Positions 61,428-64,000 of a stretch of 64,000 nucleotides of DNA are shown here, one piece after another. Each line of letters opens with the position of its first letter. Position 1 is the stretch's first letter. The translations under genes were made by a program, and so were the position numbers. The stretch lies in NCBI RefSeq assembly GCF_029784165.1, contig NC_073694.1:80061497-80125496 (forward strand), read 5' to 3'. The notes under the pieces are model-generated. The model saw only the letters and a list, made by a program, of their open reading frames with translations. It was not told the DNA's origin and did no database searches. The DNA comes from Wyeomyia smithii (Eukaryota; Arthropoda; Insecta; Diptera; Culicidae).

Positions 61428-63322
61428 CATTACTCCGTAAAGCTTGAGGCATGCTGAAACTGATTCCAACGTTCTGCAGACAGAGATCGTGGTTGTTCAT
61501 AATTTTTGTCGTAATTTTGTAAAACTTATTTGTCAACATTGGTTGGTTGTTTTGTTTGGTCTGTGATCCAAGATGAAGCCTGGAGAAAAAAATTGGCTTA
61601 TTCTTCCGTTTGGTACAAGCATAGTAGTTTATTAATCCCACTTACATTGGAATGATATAGCACGAACTGATGACCGATATTTTCTCCTTACAGTCACGAT
61701 ACGGATTGAAGTGTTTGAATACTCGCTGAATGTTTAGTTTTTCGCGCAGCGAAATAATGGCCTTGGTTCGGTCCGATCCCATTTGCACTTCCAAGCGGAA
61801 AATATGTACGTTAACATTCTCCGTAAACTGATAGCGCTCTCCACTAAATAGTATACGGTAGCATTTATTGGGCTCTAGTATGAATTCTTCTATTGGCTTC
61901 GGCTGTACCTGTCCAGCTTCGCTTTCCTCTAAAGCCTGTAGTACACTCTTTGTCTAATGGTCAAATATTTGACCTTCTGACATAATGGTCAAATTTATTT
62001 GACATCATGGTTGTTGTTTGCCCGTGTTTGCCCCATGTTAAAATCGGAGAGTGACAAATAATTATCTTTGACCAAATTTTTATCTGTCAAAAAGAGCCAA
62101 ATATTTGACGCTCGGTCAAAGAGTGTACTACAGGCTTAACACATATTCACCATACTGAGTTGCTGGCACTCGACTCGAACTTGACTTCAGATCTGTTGGC
62201 AAAACGGAAAAGTTTTTCAACTTCAAAGAAACTTCTACGACGGAACGAACGTACAGTTGGAGATGCAGTTTTTCGTCGTTCCTTAACCGTCGTTTATCGA
62301 AACTTATTTTGCATTCTATAAGGTCGGGCAACCGATCAAGGTCAAGTTTTATGGGATAATTGAAAGAGGATAATGCGGTTTGCCAGCTAGCCGACAGTGA
62401 AATTTGACTACTCGACACCGAGACACGTTGTGGAATGCTTTGCAGAGGTTTTCCATTACCAGAATGCGATCAGTTTTTTTCCATTTCAATTTGCGGCGAT
62501 AACGCCTCAATGCTGCATGCCACAAAATCGGGCATCGGGATGCGGAAAGATATGCAGACCGCAATGTTTTCAACAGAACTTCGGCAAATATCGTGTTCCA
62601 TTCGTCCACCCGTCAGACAGCATGAGCGAGTAAGCGCTCTCGAGTGATCTCCACTTGTCAGATATTCCTCAGCCATATCGATTGCCTGCTTCTTGTAAAA
62701 GCGTAGACATTTGTAAACTTTATACTGAGCCATAGCCTGTCCCAGTTGGGTGATGATAGATGCCGCATGTTTGTGGGTTTTCTCTATCTCGTGTACCAGG
62801 TAGATAACTTGTTGCTTGGTGACAGGTTCACCTGTTTTCGTGACTCGTTACCGAAAAAGTGACTATACAGCATTGCGTTAGAATTTGTGGAAGAAGCCTG
62901 CAGGTGTAAATCAACAAATTATTAAAGAAATGATTTCAGTATTTAACCATCTGCTAACTTACCTGCCCAGCGCCACCGGTTTGAGTCTCGCTCGGGGGTC
63001 ATTGCGGAACATTGAAAAACGCCTCCTTGTGCTTGCCTACATGTCCGACCGCCTCGTGGGAGTAAATACCAGGATGTTGGGTTTGTAGTGACGCCAGCCC
63101 GTTCTTGACTGCGTCGCAAAACAACCCACCGGAGGCAATGTACTGCACAGTCAGCCAGACGTAGTGCTCGAAGAGCAGCTGTTTGGAACTGGTTCGGTTG
63201 CGATATTTGACGACGTGGTTCTTGAAGCTATTGAATCTTCTTTGAGTTTGAAAAATAGGCGACAAATTTTGAAGCTCACGAAACCAGCTATGGTTTTGAC
63301 TTCGAGGCAGTTGTTGTCTACT
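61428..63322 (-). pseudogene. TRAPPC11 (gryzun / foie gras) gene fragment with frameshifts and a MITE
   Basis: TRAPPC11 is a subunit of the TRAPP complexes that act in ER-Golgi traffic. Three minus-strand exons: 63322-62963 (LEVKTIAGFVSFKICRL; FEHYVWLTVQY; LQTQHPGIY), 62897-61646 (VIYLVHEIEKTH, MAEEYLTSGDHSRALT, EWNTIFAEVLLKTLRSAY, LIECKISF, EPNKCYRILFSGERYQF) and 61579-61428 (MLTNKFYKITTKI, LCLQNVGISFSMPQALRS). The 65- and 66-bp introns have consensus GTAAGT and AG ends. The frame breaks at about 63230, near 62840, at about 62615, 62540, 62480 and 62430, and a TGA lies at 62999-63001. A 204-bp MITE sits in the second exon. Upstream exons are cut off by a hAT-type end at 63323. Retained introns mark an unprocessed pseudogene unless the frameshifts are assembly errors. 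Confidence 0.8.
61933..62136. mobile_element. PIF/Harbinger-type MITE in a TRAPPC11 exon, TAA TSD
   Basis: 204 bp with perfect 20-bp inverted ends AGCCTGTAGTACACTCTTTG. Flanked by TAA at 61930-61932 and 62137-62139. The interior has several GTCAAATATTTGAC-type palindromes. Removing it and one TAA rejoins the exon in frame. Confidence 0.93.
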
Positions 63323-63400
63323 AGAGATGCACCGAATATCAGCAAAAAATGGAGTTTGCCGAATATTCGGCTCACCGAATAGTATGTTACATTAGAAATA
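63323..63400. mobile_element. hAT-type end (TAGAGATGCACCGAATAT) cutting the TRAPPC11 copy
   Basis: CTAGAGATGCACCGAATATC at 63322 and following resembles the end of widespread hAT MITEs. Related CCGAATATTCGG motifs occur at 63358-63385 and 63901-63925. The far end and TSD were not found. Confidence 0.45.
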
Positions 63401-63440
63401 ATATAAAAGTGAAGTGCATAAAGTTTTATGAACGGGGGTA

Positions 63441-63585
63441 AACGAGAACTGAGGATATGACTCAGGTTCAGAGCGGAATATACCACATTCATACGGAACA
63501 CAAACCGCAATCTCCACTCATGGTTCATGTCCCGTCTGGATGAGGTATATTTTTTTGAGTCAAATTCACATTTTCAGTTCTCGTT
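63441..63585. mobile_element. Short TIR element with tRNA-like GGTTCATGTCC
   Basis: Inverted ends AACGAGAACTGAGGATATGA and AACGAGAACTGAAAATGTGA. The middle holds TGGTTCATGTCCCGTCTGGA, close to the T-arm-like core at 53705-53730, so it looks like a distant relative of the element at 53491-53815. Confidence 0.55.
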
Positions 63586-64000
63586 CTTTCTACGCATTGC
63601 ATAAAATTGCATGCACTGCATACTTTGCAAAAGCACTTGAAATGCAATCGTAACACAAAATTTGCAATTATGCTCACGAACCATAATCTCTAAGAACATT
63701 TATTTTTTATTGACAAGTCAAAAAAGAACAAAATTAGGTGCGCCACGGATCAACGTACTCCATTCAATAAGCGCAAAATTAATTATTTCGAACAATTTTC
63801 AATTATTTTCTTACATGAACAGTCAAAAAGCGAAAATAACAATTTTAACATCAAACATAACCATTTGGTTTAGTTATTATACGATCAACAATGTGTTCAA
63901 CCGAATATTCGTCTCACCGAATTTGCTTCATTATTTGATTTCAGTAAGACTGAGCATGTTCCAGGAAGGCGGATTGCAGTCTTAGTATGCGATTCATTAA
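63586..64000. other. No gene recognised
   Basis: AT-rich. The ORF at 63662-63985 has no recognised similarity. Confidence 0.3.

Overview
The window looks like a piece of a dipteran, probably culicid mosquito, nuclear genome. It is AT-rich and intron-bearing, with very little host coding sequence in a dense bed of nested transposable elements. The mosquito call is inference: it rests on the insect-type Dicer-1, an ITmD37E mariner, an intact I-clade (MosquI-like) retrotransposon, BEL/Pao and Mag-clade LTR elements and many MITEs. All protein-family calls come from motif recognition, not database searches.

Layout. 1-6314: repeat-rich DNA without a recognised gene (126-bp satellite, inverted repeats, MITEs), perhaps intron or 5' flank of the next gene. 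6315-10265 (+): the 3' half of Dicer-1, six exons covering RNase IIIa, RNase IIIb and the dsRBD; intron 5' of the last two exons carries an ATTAT-type microsatellite and a TIR element. 10266-13248: 3' flank with a TIR element and a short tandem duplication. 13249-36309: a very large imperfect palindrome centred on (TA)n at about 21.05-21.39 kb. Its two arms carry the same block series: a leader-like block (called YZW here), a dead mariner/SINE block (M) and a BEL gag block. The right arm also has a 6.1-kb intact I-clade element and a second YZW copy. 36310-45452: a 9.1-kb DNA transposon, tentatively CMC/EnSpm-like, inserted at a TA in the right-arm BEL gag. It has a transposase broken by several insertions and a second antisense ORF. 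45453-50802: the rest of that BEL element. 50803-53815: a truncated M copy with two MITEs, then a copia-like gag start. 54501-60918: a complete Mag-clade Ty3/gypsy insertion with nearly identical 283-bp LTRs, 5-bp TSD, a piggyBac-type MITE and an intron-like interval between gag and protease. 61428-63322 (-): a TRAPPC11 (gryzun/foie gras) gene copy with consensus splice sites but frameshifts, a stop and a MITE in an exon.

Working host functions visible are therefore Dicer-1 (miRNA biogenesis) and possibly TRAPPC11 (vesicle traffic), the latter apparently a pseudogene. Nested insertions with clean target-site duplications, several with empty sites in the same window, give a relative chronology: BEL, M block and SINE are older; the I element came after the arm duplication.

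Most notable: a palindrome whose left arm stops exactly at the TA where the DNA transposon entered the right arm; a set of MITEs sharing CACAGA-type ends and 7-bp TSDs; an intron-like interval that could control gag versus gag-pol expression; and a bulged-hairpin array in the gypsy leader.
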